Of a DNA stretch of 10,014 nt, positions 1 to 6,373 are shown one piece after another (position 1 is the first letter of the stretch; the number at the start of each line of letters is the position of its first letter). Under the pieces are notes generated by a model. The model was not told where the DNA came from and did not search any database. It was given only the letters and a program-made list of their open reading frames with translations. The position numbers were made by a program, and so were the translations under genes. The stretch is from NCBI GenBank assembly GCA_019347795.1, contig JAHWKS010000111.1, positions 1 to 10,014 of the forward strand, written 5' to 3'. Source of the stretch: Planctomycetota bacterium (GTDB taxonomy: Bacteria; Planctomycetota; Planctomycetia; Pirellulales; Pirellulaceae).

Positions 1-1095
1 GGCATGGCTGCCGAGAACCCAGTCCCGGTCGCAACCTATTCGGCGCGTGAAGCAGAAGACAAACAGGTTGCTCCGATAACTGGCGTTACGGATCACGAAG
101 ATGCACGTTTGATTGTGCATCGCGCAATTGACCGCATTCGCCAACTTGCCAACCAATTCTTCCAAGGGTTTTTCTACCTGGGCGCAATTCGGGTTCCGCC
201 CAATTACAAGAATCTTAGGTGGGATGAAGAGGCATGGGAGCAGCTTCCAGAAAAAGAGAGGGGCGTGTCGCTAAAGTCCCGGCACGTGGGAGCGCGTGGC
301 GAGGCAACGTGGTTTTTGGAGCGAAATTTCGCTTCCAATCCGATGGCCCCCCCGGACATTCAGTTCGACAACCCGCTCGCGCTAAATCATGAAATTGTTG
401 ACGGATTTGTTTCGGGTTGGGCTGATCGCCTTTTGGATACGCAAATTCGTGATTTTGATTTAGCGCCTGGTAATTGGAAGCCGACCGGGATCTTGATCGA
501 TGTGCAACCGAATCAAATTGGGCAGCATAATGACGAATTGTACCTGATAGTGCATCCTTGCTTTGGTGGCGAGCCGCAGTCGCCAAAGCAGATGAGCGCC
601 GGGTTTCACCAAGTGATGCCGATGATTGTGCAAGCCGCCCTCATGCGGCGAAACGAATTGATGGCAATCGAAAATCCGGAGGTTCATTTGCATCCGAAGC
701 TGCAGCTCGATCTTGCCGAGTTTTTGATGCACCAAGCGAAATCGGGCAAGTGGGTTTTGTTTGAAACCCATAGCGATTTGATGATACGCCGTGTAATTCG
801 CGAGATTCTCGAAGAGCAAATCGGTTTAGGGCAAGCGAACGTGAGTATTAACTTTGTAGGCTTAGATAACTTGGAAGAAAGTTACTTAATAGACGACTCA
901 ATAGTAGCGGGTTGTTCCCACTCAATAAATAATCGATTTACTTACTCAACACTTGAGCCCGTCGAAATTGACAATCGTGGCAGAATCGCAAACTGGCCTC
1001 CTGGTTTCCTGGATGACGACGTCAGAGAGTCGCGGCGTCTGCTCGACGTAATGTACGGACCGCCGCCTAGCGAAGACGAGGAACTCGAAGAATGA
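1..1095 (+). CDS. AAA/ABC-like ATPase, 3' part (DUF3696-type, OLD/RecF-like)
   Basis: This is the C-terminal 364 codons of a P-loop ATPase of the broad OLD/RecF/SMC-like group. Numbering from the ATG at 4, a Walker B-like segment MAIENPEVHLHP spans residues 220-231 (Glu223 and Glu226 acidic). A degenerate ABC-signature region MSAGFHQVMP spans 197-206, and the switch His is His256 in ETHSDLMIRR. FYLGAIRVPP near residues 57-66 and VGARGE near 96-101 match the segment these ATPases carry between Walker A and the signature. No Walker A (GxxxxGK[ST]) is visible and the frame is open to base 1, so the real start is probably upstream and the ATG at 4 is probably internal. The C-terminus is acidic (SEDEELEE). 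It overlaps the next gene by 4 bp (ATGA), implying translational coupling. Base composition is much AT-richer than the genes after 1598, which suggests transfer. The DUF3696 label is from memory; the superfamily call is firm. Confidence 0.82.
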   Translation, partial: GMAAENPVPVATYSAREAEDKQVAPITGVTDHEDARLIVHRAIDRIRQLANQFFQGFFYLGAIRVPPNYKNLRWDEEAWEQLPEKERGVSLKSRHVGARGEATWFLERNFASNPMAPPDIQFDNPLALNHEIVDGFVSGWADRLLDTQIRDFDLAPGNWKPTGILIDVQPNQIGQHNDELYLIVHPCFGGEPQSPKQMSAGFHQVMPMIVQAALMRRNELMAIENPEVHLHPKLQLDLAEFLMHQAKSGKWVLFETHSDLMIRRVIREILEEQIGLGQANVSINFVGLDNLEESYLIDDSIVAGCSHSINNRFTYSTLEPVEIDNRGRIANWPPGFLDDDVRESRRLLDVMYGPPPSEDEELEE

Positions 1096-1520
1096 GCCGT
1101 CGTTTTGCCTCACAGCCATTACCTCCTGGCAGCATCGCTTATTTCATGTACCTGCACTTAAACACCGCGCGTTGGGTTAGGAGAGCCGAAAAGAAGGGGC
1201 ATGATGTTTACGACGTAGAAGCAAAAGCTCGCCCGGTGCTCGTATTGGATGAGCAAGTGATTTATGAACATGGCGCCAAGTGGTATCGGGTATTGAGAGT
1301 TACTTCTACGAAGCCAATTGACTCTCGAGGAAAGCTAAGGCGCGGATATGAGTTCTTTGGCCCATACGTTGACCCCGAAAAGGTTTCCTACATCTTTTGC
1401 TACCCGGAATGGTATCCCGAAAACTTGGTTTATCCGGACGGAGGTCCGACCAAGCAGCTCGACCGCATGGTTTACGATAACTTGATCAAAGTAATTACTG
1501 CCAAGGCACTACGCCGGTAA
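1092..1520 (+). CDS. Small protein with weak PemK/MazF-like features, coupled to the ATPase
   Basis: This encodes 142 aa starting at the ATG inside the ATGA overlap with the ATPase stop, so the two are almost certainly translated together. I do not recognise the family firmly. The order PPGSIAYF (residues 11-18), ARPVLVLDE (46-54), WYRVLRVTSTKP (63-74) and a C-terminal LDRMVYDNLIKVI parallels the MazF/PemK SH3-barrel layout: entry strand, RPVLV strand, central VxxTS strand, and a final VDxIxxI segment. The protein is longer than typical MazF (about 110 aa) and the match is loose. There is no signal peptide or membrane segment; it is rich in Tyr, Trp and Arg. It shares the low GC of the ATPase gene and differs from the genes downstream. 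An alternative is an unrelated small partner of an ATPase-based defence system. The existence of the gene is secure; its function is a guess. Confidence 0.75.
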   Translation: MSRRFASQPLPPGSIAYFMYLHLNTARWVRRAEKKGHDVYDVEAKARPVLVLDEQVIYEHGAKWYRVLRVTSTKPIDSRGKLRRGYEFFGPYVDPEKVSYIFCYPEWYPENLVYPDGGPTKQLDRMVYDNLIKVITAKALRR

Positions 1521-1560
1521 AACGCCCTTGGCAGCGCGAAGACTTTTGGTGCTCTATTCT

Positions 1561-1590
1561 TTCCGCATTCCGAATCCCCCATTTCGCATT
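1561..1590 (+). repeat. Degenerate TTCCGCATT-type spacer repeat before the aldehyde dehydrogenase
   Basis: This is an imperfect series of TTCCGCATTCCG / TTTCGCATT units in the 77-bp spacer between 1520 and 1598. It ends 7 nt before the ATG at 1598, where a Shine-Dalgarno would be expected. The same unit recurs before the start codons at 3202 and 6374. Confidence 0.7.
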
Positions 1591-1597
1591 TCACGCC

Positions 1598-3049
1598 ATG
1601 CTCGAAATCCCCGTCATCCGCTTTGGCAAACCTTACGACTCCCTCGAGAAGCAGGAGGTGCTGCACTTCGCGACCGGCGAGCCGATCGCCCAGGTGCATC
1701 AGGCTAACGGCGGCATCATCAAGCGGGATTTGAAGCAGGCGCAGAAGGCGCGGGATGCACTGTTGCAGTTCTCTTGTGAGGAGCTGATCGAAAAGCTGAA
1801 GGTCGCTGCGGGGCATTATCTCAAGGGCACGCTCCCAATGGGCGACGGCATCCAGTCGCCGGAGGATTTTTATCGGCAGCAGTCGGCATCCACCGGGCTT
1901 CCCGAGCATATGTGCAAGGGGAATATGGCGAAGAACTCCTTCGTGCTGGAGAACATGGGGAAGATTCTCGACTGCCTCACCCGCGGATTGGACCTGAAGA
2001 TTCTGTCGCGCGGCTGGGGGGTGGAGGATCGCGGCGTGGTGGTGAGTTATCAGTGCCAGTCGCCGGTGTTGGGGGCGGTGTTGCCGTCGAACTCGCCGGG
2101 GGTGCATACGTTGTGGCTGCCGGCGATTCCGCTGCAACTGGGATTGGTGCTCAAGCCGGGGCCGCAGGAGCCGTGGACGCCGTATCGGGTGATGGCGGCG
2201 TTTGTCGAGGCGGGCATCCCGGCCGAGGCGTTCGCCCTTTACCCCGGCGAGGCGGAGGCGGGCGCCGCGGTGCTGGAGGCCTGCGACCGGGCCATGATCT
2301 TCGGCGGCGCGGCCACCGTCGATCGCTATCGCGGCAATCCGAAAGTGCAGGCTCACGGACCGGGGTTCTCAAAGGTCATTCTCGGCGATGACGTGGTCGA
2401 TGACTGGGAGCAATACGTCGACCTGATGGCCGAGAGCATCTACATCAACAGCGGGCGCGGCTGTATCAACGCCTCGGGCGTGTGGGCGTCGCGGCACACG
2501 AAGGAGATCGCCGCCGCGCTGGCCAAGAAGCTCGGCCCCATCGACGTGAAGCCGCCGCAAGATCCCGAAGCGGGCTTGGCGGCCTTCACCACGAAGATCA
2601 ACGGCAAGAGCATGGGCGCTCTGGTGTGGGAGATGATCGAGGCCGACCTGAAGGAGAGCGGCGTCACGCACATGACCGCCGACTACGGCGACCGGCTGGT
2701 CGAGCAGGAGTTGTGCAGCTACCTCCGGCCGACGATCATCCACGCCGCCTCGCCCGAGGCGGAGATTGCGAAAAAGGAATACATGTACCCCTTCGCCACC
2801 GTGGTGGAGTGCCCGCAGGAGCAGATGCTCAAGAAGATCGGTCCCACGCTGGTGTGCAGCGCGATCACGAACGACGAGAAGTTCATCGAGCAACTGGTGA
2901 ACGCCACCCACATCGACCGCTTGAACATCGGCGCGATTCCCACCACCCGCCTCAACTGGCTCCAGCCGCACGAGGGGAACATCATCGATTTCCTCTTCCG
3001 CTCGCGAGCGCTGCAGGTGACGGAAGACCGGCTGGCGGCGGCGAAGTGA
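1598..3049 (+). CDS. Aldehyde dehydrogenase-superfamily protein, possibly CoA-acylating
   Basis: This 483-aa protein has the length of an NAD(P)-dependent aldehyde dehydrogenase. The cofactor-side segment contains LPSNSPGVHTLWLP with Asn165 in the conserved oxyanion-Asn position, then LVLKPG with Lys186. The catalytic nucleophile is Cys289 in NSGRGCINASG. The Glu-containing LELGGK motif of hydrolytic aldehyde dehydrogenases is replaced by a Gly/Pro segment (HGPGFSKVILGDD), so the usual general base is missing. Family knowledge links that absence to CoA-acylating enzymes (PduP/EutE/AdhE N-terminal type) or acyl-reductase relatives, which exchange the thioester with CoA instead of water. Partnership with the alcohol dehydrogenase 152 bp downstream is inferred, giving acyl-CoA to aldehyde to alcohol or the reverse. 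The ATG at 1598 is the best start; no Shine-Dalgarno is visible. Substrate unknown. Confidence 0.87.
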   Translation: MLEIPVIRFGKPYDSLEKQEVLHFATGEPIAQVHQANGGIIKRDLKQAQKARDALLQFSCEELIEKLKVAAGHYLKGTLPMGDGIQSPEDFYRQQSASTGLPEHMCKGNMAKNSFVLENMGKILDCLTRGLDLKILSRGWGVEDRGVVVSYQCQSPVLGAVLPSNSPGVHTLWLPAIPLQLGLVLKPGPQEPWTPYRVMAAFVEAGIPAEAFALYPGEAEAGAAVLEACDRAMIFGGAATVDRYRGNPKVQAHGPGFSKVILGDDVVDDWEQYVDLMAESIYINSGRGCINASGVWASRHTKEIAAALAKKLGPIDVKPPQDPEAGLAAFTTKINGKSMGALVWEMIEADLKESGVTHMTADYGDRLVEQELCSYLRPTIIHAASPEAEIAKKEYMYPFATVVECPQEQMLKKIGPTLVCSAITNDEKFIEQLVNATHIDRLNIGAIPTTRLNWLQPHEGNIIDFLFRSRALQVTEDRLAAAK

Positions 3050-3053
3050 GTTG

Positions 3054-3198
3054 AATGCGGAATGCGAATTGCGGAATGCGGAATTGAGTCGATAGGTGGT
3101 TTCGCATGTTAATGTCGCGTTTCGCATTCTCGACGACGCGTTGATCGTCGGCTAATCGTCCCGCCAAATTCCGCATTCCGAATTCTGCATTCCGCATT
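3054..3198 (+). repeat. Inverted pair of GCGGAAT-type repeats filling the ALDH-ADH spacer
   Basis: Two 32-nt arms, 3054-3085 and 3167-3198, are reverse complements at 28 of 32 positions. Each is built from imperfect GCGGAAT units (ATTCCGC on the other strand). The spacer starts 5 nt after the aldehyde dehydrogenase stop, and the second arm ends 3 nt before the alcohol dehydrogenase ATG. A transcript could fold the arms together over an 81-nt loop that itself contains a small hairpin (3131-3150). Confidence 0.75.
3131..3150 (+). other. Small hairpin with CGCGTTG loop (copy 1)
   Basis: A 6-bp perfect stem CGACGA/TCGTCG encloses the loop CGCGTTGA and is followed by GCTAA. The same loop on a different but still paired stem occurs at 6282-6303. 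It lies 51 nt upstream of the ADH start. Confidence 0.5.
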
Positions 3199-3201
3199 TA
3201 C

Positions 3202-4353
3202 ATGGTTCCATTCGACTTCCATCCTCGCACGCGGTTTGTATTCGGTTCGGACCGAATCGACGAATTGGGCGCGCTGGCGGCGGAGTTGGGCGCCCGGCGG
3301 GCGATGGTGGTGAGCGATCCGGGGATCGTGAAGGCGGGGCATACCGAGCGGGGCGTCGCTTCGCTTGAGCGGGCGGGGATCGAGACGCAAGTGTTCGACG
3401 ACGTGCAGGAGAATCCGACGACGGCGAACGTCGAGGCGGGGCTGCGGCTGGCCCAGGAGTTTCAGCCGGACCTGATCGTCGGCTTGGGGGGCGGCAGCTC
3501 GATGGACTGCGCGAAGGGGATCAACTTTGTTTTCACCGGCGGCGGGCAGATGCGGGATTATTGGGGCATCGGCAAGGCGACAAAGCCGATGTTGCCGATG
3601 ATCGCCGTCCCCACCACTGCCGGCACCGGCAGCGAGGCGCAATCCTTCGCCCTGATCTCCGACGCCGAGACGAAGGTGAAGATGGCCTGCGGCGATAAGA
3701 AGGCCTCGTTCCGCATCGCACTGCTCGATCCCAAGCTCACGCTCACGCAGCCGCGGGAAGTGACGGCGCTGACCGGGATCGACGCCGTCGCGCATGCGCT
3801 GGAGACATACGTAACAAAGCCCCGCAATGCGGCGTCGCTGGCCTTCAGTCGCGAGGCATGGATGCTGTTGGCGGAAAACTTCGCACGCGTGCTTGATGCC
3901 CCCGACGATGTGGAGGCCCGCGGCGGGATGCAGCTTGGGGCCTGCTTCGCCGGGCTGGCGATTGAGAACTCCATGCTCGGCGCCGCGCACGCCGCGGCCA
4001 ACCCACTCACAGCGACGTATGGCATTGTTCACGGTCAGGCGGTTTCGGTGATGCTCCCGCACGTGATCCAGTTCAACGGCGAGGATTTCAACGAGTGGTA
4101 TCGCGACTTGATAGAAACCACGATGGAGCTTCCCGGCTGTCCCGACCCGCACACCGGCGCTGCGGGCCTGGCCGACTACGTGACGAGCCTCTTGGAAAAG
4201 GCCGGCCTCAAGACGAACCTGCGCGATCTGGGCGTAGAGCGGGAGAAACTCTCGGACCTCGCCGCACACGCCGCCGAGCAATGGACGGGGCGTTTTAATC
4301 CCCGCGAAGTCGGCCACGCCGAGCTTTTGGCCCTCTACGAGCGCGCATTTTGA
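3202..4353 (+). CDS. Iron-containing alcohol dehydrogenase (group III)
   Basis: This 383-aa protein is full length for the Fe-ADH family (FucO, AdhB/ZmADH2, AdhE C-terminal half). The nucleotide-binding motif GGGSSMDCAKG is at about residues 96-106 and TTAGTGSE follows at about 138-145. All four metal ligands are present: Asp194 and His198 in GIDAVAHALE, His263 in GAAHAAANP and His277 in GIVHGQA. It should reversibly interconvert an aldehyde and a primary alcohol using NAD(P)H with Fe2+ in the cytoplasm; the substrate cannot be read from sequence. It follows the aldehyde dehydrogenase in the same direction, consistent with one pathway. The ATG at 3202 fits the family N-terminus (FDFHPRTRFVFGSDRI) and has no Shine-Dalgarno; a repeat arm occupies that position. 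Confidence 0.93.
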   Translation: MVPFDFHPRTRFVFGSDRIDELGALAAELGARRAMVVSDPGIVKAGHTERGVASLERAGIETQVFDDVQENPTTANVEAGLRLAQEFQPDLIVGLGGGSSMDCAKGINFVFTGGGQMRDYWGIGKATKPMLPMIAVPTTAGTGSEAQSFALISDAETKVKMACGDKKASFRIALLDPKLTLTQPREVTALTGIDAVAHALETYVTKPRNAASLAFSREAWMLLAENFARVLDAPDDVEARGGMQLGACFAGLAIENSMLGAAHAAANPLTATYGIVHGQAVSVMLPHVIQFNGEDFNEWYRDLIETTMELPGCPDPHTGAAGLADYVTSLLEKAGLKTNLRDLGVEREKLSDLAAHAAEQWTGRFNPREVGHAELLALYERAF

Positions 4354-4374
4354 TATAATGAGTGGTTGTCGATC

Positions 4375-4463
4375 AGCGAAGGTTAGTGAAGATTCGTGTT
4401 CCTGTTATTCCGGGAGACGGAGAAGAAGGGGAACACTAATCGGCGCTAATCTTCGCTAATCTT
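4375..4463 (+). repeat. Inverted repeat with CGCTAATCTT units, upstream of the PQQ lipoprotein gene
   Basis: Arms 4375-4402 and 4430-4457 are reverse complements at 23 of 28 positions with a 27-nt loop. The right arm runs into two perfect tandem copies of CGCTAATCTT (4444-4453, 4454-4463). The rest of the 145-bp spacer (4354-4498) also holds a 7-bp GGAGACG/CGTCTCC pair (4413-4419, 4477-4483). The right end has no T-tract, so a classical intrinsic terminator is not supported. Confidence 0.7.
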
Positions 4464-4498
4464 GATGTCCCGCCGACGTCTCCACGCGAATTCCTGTC

Positions 4499-5698
4499 AT
4501 GAAGCGTTCTGTACTTGTTCGTCGCGCCCTGCTGCTGGCGTTCATTCTGCTGCTGGCGTGCGCTTGCGTGAGGTATCCTGCATCGGTAGCAGAGGACGGC
4601 GGTAAACCGGCGCCGACCAGCGCGGTCTCGGAAACGCAGAAGACGAACGGCGACTGGCCGCTGTTTCGCGGCGATCCGCAGATGACGGGCGTCGCAGACT
4701 CGCCGCTGCCGAATCATCTCTCGCTGCTGTGGTCGTTCAAGGTGGAGGATGGGATCTTCGAAAGCACGCCCGCAATTGTGGACGGCGTGGCGTACATCGG
4801 CGATCTGGACGGCAAGCTGTACGCGCTCGACATGAGCACGGGCGAGAAGAAGTGGGAGTTCTTCACGGGCGAAAAATTCGTCGGCTTCAACTCGGCCCCG
4901 GCCGTGCGCGACGGACTTCTCTACATCGGCGACATCGACGGCAAGTTCTATTGCCTGACCGCCGCGGAGGGCAAGCCGGTGTGGGGCTTTGAGACCGAGG
5001 CGGAGATCAACTCCAGCCCCAACTTCTACAAGGACACGGTGCTGATTGGCTCGCAGGACGCAACGCTGTACTGTCTGAACGCGAAGAGCGGCGAGCTGGT
5101 GTGGAAGTTCGCCATTGACGATCAAATCCGCTGCTCCCCCACGATCGCCGAGAATCGCTGCTTCCTGGCCGGGTGCGATGGCCGGCTGCACATTGTCGAT
5201 CTCGATAAAGGCGAGAAGGTGGCCGACGTGCCGATGGACGGCCCCACCGGCGTCACCCCCGCGGTGCGGGGCGACCGTGTGTTTTTCGGCACGGAGAATG
5301 GCACGTTCTTCGCGGCGGACTGGAAAAAGGCCGAGATCATCTGGAAATGGGAGGAAGGGCCCAGCGGACAGGGCATCCGCAGTTCGCCCGCCGCGACCGA
5401 AAAGCTCGTCCTCTTTGGCGGCCGCGACAAACGGTTGCACGCGCTCGATCCTGCGACCGGCGACGAGACGTGGAGCTTCCTCACCCGCGGCAAGGTGGAC
5501 TCCTCGCCGGTAGTGGCGGGCGGTCGCGTCTATTTCGGCTCAGCGGACGGCCGGGTGTACGGCGTCGAGCTGGCCGGCGGCGACAAGGTTTGGGAGTACG
5601 AAGCCGGCGGGCACTTCGTCGGCGCGCCGGCGGTGGCCGAGGGGAAGCTGGTGATCGCCAGCGATGACGGGGTGGTTTATTGCTTCGGGGAGAAGTAG
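4499..5698 (+). CDS. PQQ-like beta-propeller repeat lipoprotein
   Basis: This 399-aa protein has an N-terminal signal (MKRSVLVRRA, then a hydrophobic run at residues 10-20) ending in LLAC, a lipobox with Cys21 as the likely lipidated residue; a second Cys at 23 follows. The mature part is a run of beta-propeller blades with the PQQ-type consensus: an entry SxPAxxxG, then YxGxxDGxLYALDxxTGxxxWxF. Recognisable blade ends include LYALDMSTGEKKWEF, FYCLTAAEGKPVW, LYCLNAKSGELVWKF, LHALDPATGDETWSF and VYGVELAGGDKVWEY, about seven or eight in all. It is probably a membrane-anchored scaffold (BamB-like) rather than a PQQ dehydrogenase, since no catalytic or haem domain is seen. The next gene starts 10 bp after its stop, so the two are probably cotranscribed. 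The ATG at 4499 is chosen because it begins the signal peptide. Confidence 0.88.
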   Translation: MKRSVLVRRALLLAFILLLACACVRYPASVAEDGGKPAPTSAVSETQKTNGDWPLFRGDPQMTGVADSPLPNHLSLLWSFKVEDGIFESTPAIVDGVAYIGDLDGKLYALDMSTGEKKWEFFTGEKFVGFNSAPAVRDGLLYIGDIDGKFYCLTAAEGKPVWGFETEAEINSSPNFYKDTVLIGSQDATLYCLNAKSGELVWKFAIDDQIRCSPTIAENRCFLAGCDGRLHIVDLDKGEKVADVPMDGPTGVTPAVRGDRVFFGTENGTFFAADWKKAEIIWKWEEGPSGQGIRSSPAATEKLVLFGGRDKRLHALDPATGDETWSFLTRGKVDSSPVVAGGRVYFGSADGRVYGVELAGGDKVWEYEAGGHFVGAPAVAEGKLVIASDDGVVYCFGEK

Positions 5699-5703
5699 AG
5701 GAG
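5699..5703 (+). promoter_or_regulatory. Shine-Dalgarno AGGAG for the Uma2 gene
   Basis: AGGAG sits 5 nt before the ATG at 5709 and one base after the preceding stop codon. It is the only strong ribosome binding site I see in the window, and it fixes the Uma2 start at 5709 rather than the in-frame ATG at 5664 inside the upstream gene. Confidence 0.75.
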
Positions 5704-5708
5704 CAATC

Positions 5709-6269
5709 ATGGCGACGGTTGAGGACTTGCGGTTATTGACCATCGAGGAGTATGCGGAGTTGCCGGATACGGGTCGGCCGACAGAACTCGTGCGCGGGAA
5801 AGTCGTCGAAATGAATCTGCCGATTCCACGTCACGGCGAGATCTGTAGCGAGGTCGTACTTTCGGTTGGCGCCTATGCCAGACAACATGGTCTCGGGCGC
5901 GTGGTTTCTAACGACGCCGGGGTTGTTACCGAACGCAATCCCGATACGCTTCGCGGTCCCGACGTCGCCTATTACAGTTATGATCGCGTACCGCGAGGTC
6001 CGCTCCCCCGGCGCGGCTATCTGGACGTGAAACCGGAGTTGGCCTTCGAGGTTCGTTCGTCGGGCGACAGTTGGGCCGAGATTTGGGCGAAAGCCGGCGA
6101 GTTTCTCAACGGCGGCGTGCAGCTCGTTTGCGTACTGGACGACGACAGCCGCACCGCTCGCTTGTACTCCGCCGATCAACCGGAGCGAGTGTTGCAGTCT
6201 GACGAGGTATTGACGTTTCCGGGAATCCTGGAAGGTTTTTCTGTGCGAGTCGGGACGCTGTTTGAATGA
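5709..6269 (+). CDS. Uma2-family (DUF820) putative PD-(D/E)XK nuclease
   Basis: This encodes 186 aa, the usual length for Uma2/DUF820. The family pattern is clear: LTIEEYAELPD near the start, TELVRGKVVEM (about residues 25-35), RGPDVAYYS with Asp85, PELAFEVRSSGDSW with Glu114, Lys128 in WAKAGEF, then GGVQLVCVLDDDSRTARLYS and a late LTFPGILEGFSV. Asp85, Glu114 and Lys128 are the candidate PD-(D/E)XK-type residues. The usual SPS after the acidic strand reads RSSGD here, a mild variation. These proteins are very numerous in cyanobacteria and planctomycetes; a nuclease fold is accepted but the biological role is mostly unknown. Translational linkage to the propeller lipoprotein may be chance. Confidence 0.88.
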   Translation: MATVEDLRLLTIEEYAELPDTGRPTELVRGKVVEMNLPIPRHGEICSEVVLSVGAYARQHGLGRVVSNDAGVVTERNPDTLRGPDVAYYSYDRVPRGPLPRRGYLDVKPELAFEVRSSGDSWAEIWAKAGEFLNGGVQLVCVLDDDSRTARLYSADQPERVLQSDEVLTFPGILEGFSVRVGTLFE

Positions 6270-6281
6270 CGCCGCCGGGTT

Positions 6282-6303
6282 CCGGAGACGCGTTGGTCTC
6301 CGG
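6282..6303 (+). other. Perfect hairpin with GCGTTG loop (copy 2)
   Basis: CCGGAGAC and GTCTCCGG form an 8-bp perfect stem around GCGTTG, 12 nt after the Uma2 stop. It could end the Uma2 transcript, but no T-run follows. The flank GGCTA and the loop are shared with 3131-3150. Confidence 0.65.
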
Positions 6304-6336
6304 CTATTGTCAGTAGCACGATCGATGACGCGATTG

Positions 6337-6369
6337 AATTCCGCAATCCGAATTACGCATTCCGCAATT
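6337..6369 (+). repeat. AATTCCGCA-type repeat before the radical SAM gene
   Basis: This 33-nt block of imperfect ATTCCGCA units is closely similar, in the same orientation, to 3167-3198. It ends 4 nt before the ATG at 6374 and occupies the expected Shine-Dalgarno position. Confidence 0.75.
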
Positions 6370-6373
6370 GCTT

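Noticed and set aside
1472..2356. Minus-strand open frame across the 5' half of the aldehyde dehydrogenase gene
   Set aside because: It runs through a spacer repeat and mirrors the codons of a real gene; no recognisable domain.
3109..4317. Long open frame on the minus strand opposite the alcohol dehydrogenase
   Set aside because: It is the antisense mirror of a high-GC3 gene with clear Fe-ADH motifs; its product is Arg/His-rich with no family features.
4354..4359. TATAAT, a perfect sigma70 -10 match after the alcohol dehydrogenase stop
   Set aside because: No -35-like hexamer 16-18 bp upstream (that stretch is coding sequence), and it lies about 140 bp from the next start; a chance match is plausible.
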